From the NCBI GenBank assembly GCA_029204225.1, contig CM055092.1, positions 14,432,059 through 14,496,058 of the forward strand: DNA of 64,000 nucleotides. Reading direction: 5' to 3'. Source of the stretch: Diphasiastrum complanatum. Taxonomy: Eukaryota; Streptophyta; Lycopodiopsida; Lycopodiales; Lycopodiaceae. Both the position numbers and the translations under genes were made by a program. Of the stretch, positions 33,061 through 42,761 are shown piece by piece (position 1 is the first letter of the stretch; every line of letters begins with the position of its first letter). The notes beneath the pieces were generated by a model. The model made no database searches. It had not been told where the DNA came from and saw only the letters and a list, made by a program, of their open reading frames with translations.

Positions 33061-35350
33061 TGATCAAGAATTACTCATCATCTTAAGAATCATCATATTT
33101 CTCATATAATCATCTAATGACCTTTAAGTATCAATTTATGATCCGTCAATCATAAACATTTAGAATCTTATGATTCGTCAATCATAATCTATCAGATTCT
33201 AAACCCATAATCATTTAGAGATACTGGAGTATATGCACAACATACCACTCAGGAAATATAAGAAACATTCTGAAATCTTTTCCACAAGGAAAATTACTGG
33301 ATTCCAAGAATATTCTTCCATCTCGATTCTTAACCAGATTATGAGCTCCAAATTCTACAATCAACCAAGTGATTAAAGACCATTATAACATTTGTCTTTA
33401 GCAAATATAAACTTTATACAATCACCTAGAACCACATCTAGAGATTGTAAACTTCTGCTGAATTCCAACTGAATTCAATAGTTATCCTTGTTATTAGTTA
33501 GACTCTGTCATCCAATATATGTATATGAGCTCACTGGGATATAGTCAATAACTTAGGATATTTTTCCTTCAAGAAATATTCTATATCAAGAATCTTCTAT
33601 ATTCTATGCACAGTTCTCATAAATGAATCCAAATGACTCACTAATCATGTGACTTATAAGCAATATAGATCAAAATAAACAGTTCCCGGTGAATTCTCTT
33701 CACACTGCTTATTTATCCAATTAACTTCTAATCAGGAGTAATCCAATTACTCAAGTTAATTGTAAATGATTCAGAAATCTTAAATGTCTAGGTGCAGATC
33801 TCAATTATACATGTATAACACCACATTTAGATCTTTTTCCAGACCATAAATAAGTTAATGAATTATCCTTTCCACAAAAAGAGACATTAACCTACAAATA
33901 ATTGTTCCACACGTTACTTGTTCATATGTCTATGTACTATGACTAGTTTAAGTATACGATATAAACTCAGTACATAGGAAACACATAGTAGATCCACAAG
34001 ATTAAGATGTACATAAGCAACTTATCCAACTATGTTCCTATACATAAACATAGGCTATAAATTGACAAATTTTCACAATCTGCATATGTTACTCACATAA
34101 TTCATTGAGAATCTTGCAACTCAGCTACCAAAGAACTCTATTTCTCATGAGTAAATAACATATCTGGGAAATCTTTGAAGTGAATAACTCCACATCACAA
34201 GTTTTCCAACCATCTAACTCTTATTAACAAAATTTCTTCTACCAATCAGCCTACAACAGATCTTAGCGTACAATAACCTCAACTCAATTAGAACTGGGAA
34301 TTACTCAACAAACCTAAGAATCAACACATTTCTTGAGTATCCTCTGATTAAGTATCCATTTATGATCAGTTAATCACAAATAATTAGATTCTTATGATTC
34401 GTCAATTATAATTCTCTGGAATCTCAAAACATACTTAATTGCTAAAAGGATACTGGAGTTTATCTTTAATACACAACTCAGGAAAAATATAAAAATCATT
34501 TCAAAATCTTTTTTGCTAGAAAAATACTGGATTTTAAAAATATTCCTCAAACTAGATTCTTTAACCAAAATGTGAGTTATCAAATTCCAAACCATCAAGT
34601 AGTCAAAGACAAAGCATACCAAAATGATATCAATAACAATCTTCATCCACCAAAAACTTCAGATTATAGTCTAGGACTAAATCTAGATATTCAAAGTTCT
34701 GATGAATTTTTTGAAAATTCAGTTGTCATTCTTGGAATCATTATGATTTGTATCCAATTGAGCTCTCTGGAATTCAATCACTAATGAATTAATTTTATTT
34801 CTCAACTGAGAAATACTCATCCAAGAATTCTGTATATTCTATGCACACAATTTTTTTAATAAATCCAAATGACTCATAAATCATGTGTCTTACAAGCAAT
34901 ACACGCAAAACAAACAGTTTCTGGTGAATTCTCTTCACATTGTCTGTTTTACCAATTAACTTCCACGGGAGTAAACCAACAGTCACTGAAGTAAATTGCC
35001 AATGATTTAGAAATCTCAAATGTCTAGGTGCAAATCTTAACTATATTAGTATAACACCACATTTAGATCGTTATCCAAATCACTTTTAAGTTAGCCAATA
35101 AGTCTTTCACAGAAAGATCTATTAACTCTACAAGTATCTATTTCAACAATACTTTATTATATGTCTATGTTCACCAACTAGGTTAAGTGCACCAAATAAC
35201 CCTAGCAACCCGGAATACATAGTAGATCCACACAATATTAATCGTGCACATATGAGAATAATCTCACTACGATAAAATGGGGCTGGACTTAAGAGTTTGG
35301 AATTAACATGAGTTAGAGAACAGGTCCACCATATGATTGCCATCTGAGTG
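33061..35350. repeat. diverged tandem duplication, about 1.23-kb unit
   Basis: Landmarks in the first copy recur about 1230-1240 bases later. The 'cttatgattcgtcaat' block at 33167 recurs near 34391, 'ggtgaattctcttcacact' near 33690 recurs near 34922, 'aacaccacatttagatc' near 33817 recurs near 35051, and 'catagtagatccaca' near 33985 recurs near 35217. Similarity is about 70-80 percent by eye, so the duplication is old. No ORF is conserved between copies. Confidence 0.75.
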
Positions 35351-36456
35351 GCTGCATGTTACTATTTGATGATTTTTTAAAAATGTCATAAAAAAGCTTA
35401 GTTTCTAGTGTCTAAAAGTAACCTTGACTTGTACAGGTTGCGAAGAGGTAGAAGTAAATAATTAATTCCCTACTTCAGCACCTTCCTCCATGGTGGATGT
35501 CTCTTGACTCCCTGGCATGGAAGATCTTGATACATTGTGATACATTATTAATCACATTACTTTTTTTTTCATGGCACTATCAGTATTAGTAATTCAATCC
35601 CATATTGGACTAGCCTCCCTTTGGACCGGTCTCGATAGGAATTGGGACATTGTTGAGTTGGAGAGGGGAAAAACCAGCAGTCATTGGCCGCATTCCAAGG
35701 ACTAGGGTAATCCTACTCTGCATCTCCCACATTTGATCAACATTGCTAACATTGGGGGCCATCCCGGAAGAAGGATTTGGTGACTACACATAGGGCTAAG
35801 TAGGAGGCTGCCACGTTGGACCTTTGCCCCATGTTGGAATCTTGCGCCATCTTGAGCTTGAACATTGTTCGTGTATGGCATTTGCCTTGTCTGACTGGGG
35901 GAGTAATCAAAATCAGGTGGGCTTCAAAGCCTCATGAAGGGACTTTTAGTGGGCTTCGCGACTTCCACACTCCCTCTACGACGAGAGTCCAATGATCCTA
36001 CCACACATCCTCATGGAGTGCCGTGAGAAAGTGCCATAGGGTGATGCCTCTACGAGACTAATGTAGATCTCTCAATCCCATGAATTGCACCATTTAACCA
36101 TGTTGTTATTTGATGATTTTTGAGAAATTTTGCTAAGAAGCTAATTTTCTTGTGTCTGAAGACAACCTTGACCTCTATAGGTTGCCAAGAGGCAGAAGAA
36201 AATAAATAAATCTTTATTACCTTCAACATGTGATATTGCTTCAGCACGTTTATGTTCTTTGCAAAAATGGATCAGGCTAGTCATCCTAGTTCTAGTATTA
36301 TATTCTCATGGAGTATTTAACTTCTTGGTTACTGGTATACAATGCCAAGACAAAATATTCACAGATATATTTAAGATATGTGTTGAATAATGTAAGTGCT
36401 TTTTATGTTGGATGTTTCAAAGCCACTCTTCTATGAATCTGTTGCCTTGCACAAGA
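35351..36456. repeat. pair of direct repeats flanking a 600-base segment
   Basis: The block at about 35355-35470 ('tatttgatgattttt...ggttgcgaagaggtagaag') recurs at about 36099-36215 ('tatttgatgatttttg...ggttgccaagaggcagaag'). The interval between holds no recognised gene, although it is less AT-rich than its surroundings. The arrangement could be short LTRs around a small element or a dispersed repeat pair. Confidence 0.5.
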
Positions 36457-37677
36457 TTCAAAGTTTGCTATGATATATTTTTATTTCTTAGTTTATTTGA
36501 GCTACATTACGTAGATTTGAAATTTGTGCATTTTGATTGGGCTAGGTGATCGTCGAAACTAGAGAAAAAAAATAAAAGTATCTTCACAAGAGGCCCTTTT
36601 TTATTTTGGAATTTCTCTAATGGAAGGAGTGTGAGGGTCGTTGACTAGAAGTCCGTAGAAGGTCTAGAAGTCAAATTTGAGAAGATCAAAATCAAGTAAA
36701 AACTTTGTGAGTATCTAGATTCAAATCAACTTCAAATTTTTTCTAGCATTGTTTTTGGTGCTAAGAATAATGGTAGGATATTGCTCTTCGAGGAAAGCTT
36801 ATTGGATTTACACTTTCTCTACTAAGAGAGTTGTAGTTAGTAGACATCTAATTTTCTATGAAGGGAAGAACTATAAGTTTGAAGAAGCATGTACGGATCA
36901 CCAATCAATTTAAATCATTGATGGCTTGGAGTCAACTCAAGAGGTGGAAAAAGCTCAATACCCATGGACTCCAAGAAAGTCTTCAAATAACAACAACATG
37001 GAGCCATCAGGCTCACTTACTTGGATAAAGCAAGGCAAGATAAATTTGGTAACATTCCCCATGTACTAATAAGCTCAATTAATGTATCTCAAGTGTACAA
37101 ATTTCCTTGGAATTCACTTGGCATGATGCATAGCTTTGAGGTGTGCTACATTGAAGTAAGCATCAAGAAGGTGCAAAATGCTAGATCTCGGCCATCTTAA
37201 CTTATGGTGGATATTGAAGTAGCTCCACTTTTCTTGCTAGATTTTATTGATTTCAGGTTGGTACTTCATTTCTAAGATAATCTTATATGGATCTATGAAT
37301 GTATGAATACACACTAGTGGAACATCTTGTAAGGGATCTTTTAAGAGATGGTGAAAGATCCTTTATGGACATCATTTTCTATAGGAGTCTCATAGGTTCC
37401 TTGTTTGTAGCTGGAATTCATCTAAAAGTATTCATTCATCAAGCAAAGATCAACTGTTGGAGTTGTAGATAGATGTAACGTAGTTTATCAAGCTAAATTT
37501 GAGGAGCGTGAGAATTTGCAAATCATTAGAGGAGTTCCAAAATAATAAAAAAAGGCCCTTTGTAAAGATACGTTTATCGAACCGTCACGTGTCCCAATCA
37601 AAATGCACAAATTTGAAATCTACGTAATGTAGCTCAAATAAACTGAGAAATAAAAATACATTGCAGTAAACTTTGAA
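36457..37677. mobile_element. inverted-repeat element carrying a copia integrase fragment
   Basis: Arms of about 150-170 bases at 36457-36624 and 37524-37677 are inverted copies of each other, sharing for example GCTACATTACGTAGATTT and CAAAATGCACAAATTT (second given on the arm's own strand). Identity is about 85-90 percent by eye. The interior of about 900 bases includes a copia integrase C-terminal fragment. Possible types are a foldback or Mutator-like element with captured sequence, or two opposite-facing copies of one repeat. I could not confirm a target-site duplication. Confidence 0.6.
36750..36889 (+). pseudogene. copia integrase C-terminal fragment
   Basis: A plus-strand frame reads VGYCSSRKAYWIYTFSTKRV followed by VVVSRHLIFYEGKNYKFEEA. 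This is the well-known copia segment 'FVGYS...KGYRLYNP.T.K.V.SRDV.FDE', which lies between the integrase core and RT. The frame is short and isolated inside an inverted-repeat element. Confidence 0.75.
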
Positions 37678-38655
37678 ATTTGTGTCCGGGCAATATGGAC
37701 GTATCCCATTGGTTTGCTCTTCCTGCCCGACACGTGCTAATTTGTTCGACGTCAATACCTCGAGTAAAATTTACTTAACTATGCTGGTTAGTATAATGAA
37801 ATTTGCTAACCATACTAGTTACAATTATAGAGATATAGTATGCACGGTTACTAAAAATATAGTATGCACAGTAACTGTGACTACTCTAGCATTCACATCC
37901 ATGACTTGGGCTCATTTAAAATATTTTTATACAAAAAAAATCTAAACTAAAAAAAAAGTCCATGAAGTGATGTTTACTTGGACGAGTCCAAACCTCAAGA
38001 GGCAGAAAAATCTTTGTACATTATAAGTCTACAAATACTTTGGCTAAAACATGGAAAAAAGAGGTGGAGATAACTTCCACTCTGAGTTGGTTGTGAGGGC
38101 TAGCTACATGCCTAAACCCAATCCCCAATCCCCAAACATGAGAGTGTGAGCATAAATTCGTAAATGTTGTACTTACGAGTTTGAGGCATTCACTTGTGGT
38201 GTGATAACTAGCTCACATAGCATTTATGGGCCCTAAAACAAGAGTACCATAGTACTTTCACATTGGAGGATCAACATTAAGTCTCAACCTCTATTTCTCC
38301 ATGCTCTCCCTTTTAAAAGCAATTGGCCCTTCCTCCACAATTAGCTTTGTCCCCTGTGCCTATTCCTCCCTAAAACTTCTTCTCACCTCTTTTTTGACTA
38401 GCCTTCCTCTTTATGGTTCCATTAGAGATGCTCTAAGTTGAAACCCCCTCTCACTATAGAATTCCTCATTTTTGGTGACCTCTCACCACAAGGTCTTTTT
38501 AAACTAGTTATATACGCATAATTTAGACGGGCTTTTTGAAGTCAATATACACAAAGAATGTCTTGATTTGGAGCAAAGCTCCAGCTATCCCACTTTACCA
38601 TGCAACCAAGATTAGAGCCGACTGGACTTAGCTGCCAATATACAAGGAAACAACT
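37678..38655. other. non-coding stretch
   Basis: No recognised gene. A short duplicated 'atatagtatgcac' motif lies near 37835-37868. Frames present are short and without domains. Confidence 0.55.
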
Positions 38656-38908
38656 GCGTAATGGATTCTTTGTGCTGATTACGCCCAGTTTTTGGGCTTT
38701 TTAAAAAGCATAAAATGTCATTGAATTTTTTTTAAAAAATTTTAAAATTCTGAAGCACATTCCAAACGCTCGTCAGACTGCGCATCAGTCCGCGTCAGAC
38801 TGTGCGCGTCAGACTGCCATGTGGCAGTTTCTTATTGGTCCAAAAAAAACCACAGTGCTGATTATGCTTTGTAAATGGTATGTGAAAAAGTCAAAGACTC
38901 CATTACGC
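38656..38908. mobile_element. MITE-like element with 16-base terminal inverted repeats
   Basis: GCGTAATGGATTCTTT at 38656-38671 is the inverted match (one mismatch) of 38893-38908. Inside, 38769-38818 holds about four degenerate copies of a 'cgtcagactg' motif, and the left end itself contains 'gattacgc'. No coding sequence. The size of about 250 bases and the terminal inverted repeats fit a miniature DNA transposon. Confidence 0.55.
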
Positions 38909-38911
38909 AAT

Positions 38912-39018
38912 GGAAGGAGCCGGGCACAGGCCATTCTGTCCGGTAAGGATTTTCGGGCCTCGCCCAAATTTTTTTGAAATTTCATACCGGGCAAAATGGC
39001 CTATGCCCGGCTCCTTCC
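38912..39018. repeat. long hairpin: 34-base inverted arms, 39-base loop
   Basis: Arms at 38912-38945 and 38985-39018 pair with three mismatches out of 34, beginning GGAAGGAGCCGGGCA. The size and shape resemble a small-RNA precursor as much as a MITE end. It directly follows the MITE-like element, so the two may be parts of one foldback structure. Confidence 0.7.
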
Positions 39019-40149
39019 ATAATACTTAATGGCGTGGGCATAAGTTTGATTTGAAAAATTGTTAGCTGACCTTGTGGATGCGTTAGGTTACAGGTAAAAT
39101 AAAGAACGCGTACTTCGAACATAAATATATATATATATATTCACAGGGTTATTTATAATGTTATTCAAAATCAAGTGCCAAGCATCGTATAAACAATAAA
39201 GAAGTGATAAAGTCTTGCCTTGTGATTGCAACAATGACACCTTAGCAGCTTCTGCAACGGATCCTGCATGTGCACACCCATTGATTCCGGACGATTGTAC
39301 CTTCTCGACTCTTTAACACTTTTAATTGCCTGAGAAAGACAAGCTGAATTGATTAAGACCAGCACTAGGCTCTTCCACAAAGAAAGCTCAAATCATTCAA
39401 GCCACTTCTTGCTTCTGGTGGAGACCGGCCTCAAACTTCGAAGTATTTATCATTTAGGAAGAAAACAACGTGTTCATATCTCATGAATCTTAAAAAGACT
39501 TGAAAACAGTGCAGGTGTAAATCACTTTAAAGCCGAGCAAGTATCTTTTGTGATTGCCGATATTAATCGTTTTATATTTTATGAATCTTACAAAGACTTG
39601 AAAATAGTGAAGGCGTCAATCAGTTAGTTCAAAATTCGAGCAGGCATCTTCTGTGATTGCTGATAATGTGTTGAGGACAACACTTGCGATAACTAGTCAT
39701 AAATTAACATAGAATAATAATTATACACTATGCCGCTCGAGCCTCAATGCATAAGATCTTTCTTGCATACGAAAATAACTCGCTAACTGTGACTAACAGC
39801 TTGTGAAATAAAGCAACAGCAAAAACGTAAAAGAATTAGTAATTTTTGTGTTTTGCCAAAGATATAGTAAGAACGTCACACTGCAAAATAGCAATAACAT
39901 GGCAGCAGGAAGCTTGACTGCATCAACTTTAACCTTCAGCACTGACTTTATATAACTTAATCACATCCGAAACAGCTCCATGATGGAAAGCGATGGAGTT
40001 TGAACTTTCTTAAATGAATTTTCTTACATTGTAACAAGGCACTGCTAAAATTTAATAAGGAAGTCGATCTGTGAGAGTTAACTGTGTCGCGCAAGAAATC
40101 GATCCGCACATTCTTAGCCCGCCAATGAACCCCTAAGGATGTTAAGTTA
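39019..40149. other. intergenic stretch with a 105-base tandem duplication
   Basis: A TA run lies at 39123-39140. A tandem duplication of about 105 bases covers roughly 39471-39672 ('tcatgaatcttaaaaagacttgaaaa' type start and 'gtgattgc.gata' end in both units, about 80 percent identical). No gene was recognised. This is downstream of the OVATE gene. Confidence 0.6.
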
Positions 40150-40413
40150 CTAAGATTTCAACTTCATTTTTGTCAAGCTACCATAATCTATTTGAGGTTG
40201 GACGCTATCGACAATCGTGTCGGTTATCCTAGCTCGTTGAGCGTCCTTGACGCTCCTACGGACTCGGCGAGTAAGTACGGTGCACTGCCTGGATAAGTTT
40301 GATCCCAGAGTAATTGCGATTCCTATGGTACATGGTACAGTTACAAACATGAGAACCAATGAGTGAACGGTGAACCGACTGCTTTCCTGTAAACTTTTAC
40401 AGGAAGAGATCAT
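40150..40413 (-). CDS. hypothetical 87-residue ORF with one hydrophobic segment
   Basis: The frame starts MISSCKSLQESSRF, has a possible membrane segment VHSLVLMFVTVPCTIGIAI, and ends in a basic region RRVRRSVKDAQRAR. It lies 130 bases downstream of the OVATE gene on the same strand. It may be a small gene, but could equally be 3' UTR sequence. No family was recognised. Confidence 0.25.
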   Translation of the reverse strand: MISSCKSLQESSRFTVHSLVLMFVTVPCTIGIAITLGSNLSRQCTVLTRRVRRSVKDAQRARITDTIVDSVQPQIDYGSLTKMKLKS

Positions 40414-40544
40414 CGACTTCTTACTTTTGTTACTTAATTCAACCAGAGATGATCACCACGGACTGTAAATGCTGCAATACGAAATATTGGTGCAGTGTGT
40501 TGATGCTGTATACATTTTATGCCCCCGAGTATCAAACCGTGCAC

Positions 40545-41426
40545 TCATAGCAGGTCTAGCGGAACGCCATGGTAGCAAAGAAGCTGGTTCCAAGCGTCAA
40601 AAAAGGCTTCTCTGATTAGATCGTAGTTTTCAGGTGAATTCAAGCTGAAATAGCAGTATAACAACTCCTCCAGGTCCATAAGATTAAGTTTATTGTTCCC
40701 TATCATTCGTAGAATTGACTCTTGAAAGTCGTCATAAGGATAGCACGAGAGTTTAACAACGGCAATACTCTCTGCTACAACTCCGCGAACGTCTGAAGGT
40801 ATTGATGCAGACATACTTATATTGTTGCGGCCTCTTCTCCGCTTTTCAGATTTGTCATCCCCCCGGTGCTTAGTGGCATCAGGTTCTTGAAGCAAATCTG
40901 GATTGTAGATCTTGTCATCTTTCTGGTGAATCATGTTGTATGAACAAAATTGCAATGGCTGATTCGTGCAGCAACTATCTAGATCAGAATACGCCAACTC
41001 GTTTTCCTGCAGGCTATGTTGATTCATATGTTCCGGATCCAGCTTGGGAGTCGCTAAGACACTCTCTGAACGAAGTCCGGGGCTCTTCGATGGATCATAA
41101 TCGCTGCCGTAACTACACATGGACGGGAATTCCTGATCCCAAACAATTCCAGTAGTGAAATGTTTTTTCATCAAAGATACTGTGAGATTCTCCATAGTCT
41201 TTTCTGATCTTGTAACCTCATCTTTAACCGAGCTCGAGGCATAATCAGTTAGGTGCAGTGACCTCGTCATGCCGTATAGAACGTCTATGCTTTTAGAAGC
41301 CTCGCTTGCTGACCATCTGCGATCAGGAGAGCTACTAGGTCGCGGGATTTTGGCTCTTTCTTTTGCACGTTGGATTCCATAACTTCTCGCAAGCTCTGAA
41401 GCCATGCTCTTCTTCGCTGGATGCAT
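40545..41426 (-). CDS. OVATE family protein (OFP), transcriptional repressor
   Basis: An intact 293-residue single-exon CDS. The C-terminal 70 residues (about 216-283) form an OVATE domain: VVAESIAVVKLSCYPYDDFQ, then MDLEELLYCYFSLNSPENYD and IREAFFDAWNQLL. This matches the family core '(A)VVK.S.DPY.DFR.SM..MI......DLEELL.CYL.LN...H..I..AF...W'. OFPs repress transcription and, with KNOX/BELL and TRM proteins, shape organs and cell walls. The N-terminal 200 residues are Ser-rich and of low complexity, with a basic KSEKRRRGRNN cluster near 195-205 that could serve as a nuclear signal, as usual for the family. The start at 41426 is the first in-frame ATG. An upstream frame beginning MHRFVKLMVKACRIL at 41473 is in another phase and may be a uORF. 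Confidence 0.88.
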   Translation of the reverse strand: MHPAKKSMASELARSYGIQRAKERAKIPRPSSSPDRRWSASEASKSIDVLYGMTRSLHLTDYASSSVKDEVTRSEKTMENLTVSLMKKHFTTGIVWDQEFPSMCSYGSDYDPSKSPGLRSESVLATPKLDPEHMNQHSLQENELAYSDLDSCCTNQPLQFCSYNMIHQKDDKIYNPDLLQEPDATKHRGDDKSEKRRRGRNNISMSASIPSDVRGVVAESIAVVKLSCYPYDDFQESILRMIGNNKLNLMDLEELLYCYFSLNSPENYDLIREAFFDAWNQLLCYHGVPLDLL

Positions 41427-42240
41427 CTTAGAATCCTGCAGGCCTTTACCATCAGCTTTACAAACCGATGCAAAAAAGAAAAGCTCTGCGTAATCTATTC
41501 ACAAGAATCCGTGACACTAATCCATAACTGCACCTGTGGAGAAACAGCCTCTCTAACAGTCTGGAAGGGGAGCATAACTACAACCTAGATTATGACCAGA
41601 GAGCAAGAATACAGATGAAATTACTGATGATTGATTTTACAACTGACTGGGAAACATAACATGTCTATTGCTATAATAACAGGAGGCTGCTGCTAACAGG
41701 CAGTGCAAAAGTCGAAATTATAATCAGCTACTCGGAAGCTGAATCCGTAGTTCTGAGTTCTCTTCAATGTTTCATTCTTTGTCCTTTCCTAGTGATACCG
41801 TTGTGACAAATAGATCACTCCAGATTTTCCCACACGTACTCTTTTCGGCGCTCCTGAGATCATATCTCTGCAAAACAGAGTTTGGATCTTCATTTTGCAA
41901 AGAGAAACACTCTGATTGCGAATAGCTCGCAGATCTGGTGATGAGCAGTAGTAGTAGTAGCATCCAGCTGCTGCAAAAAAAAAAGGTGCAGTCGTCGGTC
42001 GCAGTCCCAAAACGCGAAATGCATTAAAAAAAACCAACCGAGTCTCGTCGCCGGAGTCTCACTATCTCCCTCCAATGGCTATCAACAGATCAACAACTTA
42101 TGCATACACGTGGCAAAATCTAAACGAAGATGATAAATCCAACGGTGATGGGTATAACATTCTTGCGTGGCAAAATATAACAGGCCCAATGGCCCTACCC
42201 ATGGCCCCAATCCCTAAAATGCTGATGCCTTGGGCTCCAC
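41427..42240 (-). promoter_or_regulatory. 5' leader and upstream region of the OVATE gene
   Basis: Balanced base composition with a CT-rich patch near 42055-42075 ('gtctcactatctccctcc') that could belong to the leader. Overlapping short frames on the minus strand here (41.77-42.08 kb) lack domains. No core promoter element was confidently placed. Confidence 0.4.
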
Positions 42241-42249
42241 GGTATTTCA

Positions 42250-42760
42250 AACCACCAATGTAATGACATTGTGGGCTCCCAAAGATCTAAGGGTGGGGAC
42301 TTTATGGGATACATACCATCCCCAGTCCCACAAAGGATAGATGCCTCCAAGGTTCCAATCTTTATGTAATGCCTCTTGGTTTTCAAGGGGAGGTTCGAAC
42401 CTGGGACCAAAGAAACTTTGGATGCCATGTTAACCAGCTGAGCCAACCCCGTTGGGTCAATCTTTATGTAATGCTTCTTGGTTTCCAAGGGAAGGCTCGA
42501 ACTTGAGACCAAAGAAACTTTGGATGTCAAGCTAGCCAATTGAGCCAACTCCCTTCAATCTTTATGTAATGCTTCTTGGTTTCCAAGGGGAGTCTCGAAC
42601 TTGAGACCAAAGAAACTTTGGATGTCAAGATAACCAATTGAGCCAAAACCCTTGAGTAAGTCAATCTTTATGTAATGACATTGGCGGGCTCCCAAAGATA
42701 TAACGGTGGGGACTATGAAGAGATATGATACCATTTCTCCTCCCTACCTAGGGGCCAATC
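42250..42760. repeat. direct repeats bracketing the SINE-like cluster
   Basis: A block starting 'atgtaatgacattg' followed by 'gggctcccaaagat' and 'ggtggggact' occurs on both sides of the three units, at about 42258-42340 and 42671-42750. The cluster thus sits between two copies of an unrelated-looking segment, as if amplified within it. Confidence 0.7.
42356..42661 (-). repeat. three tandem tRNA-derived SINE-like units
   Basis: Three units of 102, 98 and 106 bases lie head to tail (42356-42457, 42458-42555, 42556-42661). Read on the minus strand, each has a Pol III A box (TGGCTCAGCTGG in the first unit at 42434-42445, a perfect fit to TRGCNNAGYNGG; TGGCTCAATTGG in the others). A B box of the GGTTCGAACCT type follows about 35 bases later (near 42391-42401 in the first unit; AGTTCGAG in the others). 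The tail is common to all: 'cattacataaagattg'. This is the head of a tRNA-derived SINE. A real tRNA is unlikely because the stems do not close around a recognisable anticodon loop. Confidence 0.75.
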
Positions 42761-42761
42761 C

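Noticed and set aside
42195-42548. 117-residue minus-strand protein with internal repeats
   Set aside because: The repeats are the tRNA-derived SINE-like units read in one frame; A and B boxes explain the conservation better.
42356-42661. Functional tRNA genes
   Set aside because: A and B boxes are present, but acceptor and anticodon stems do not pair convincingly and the tail is SINE-like.
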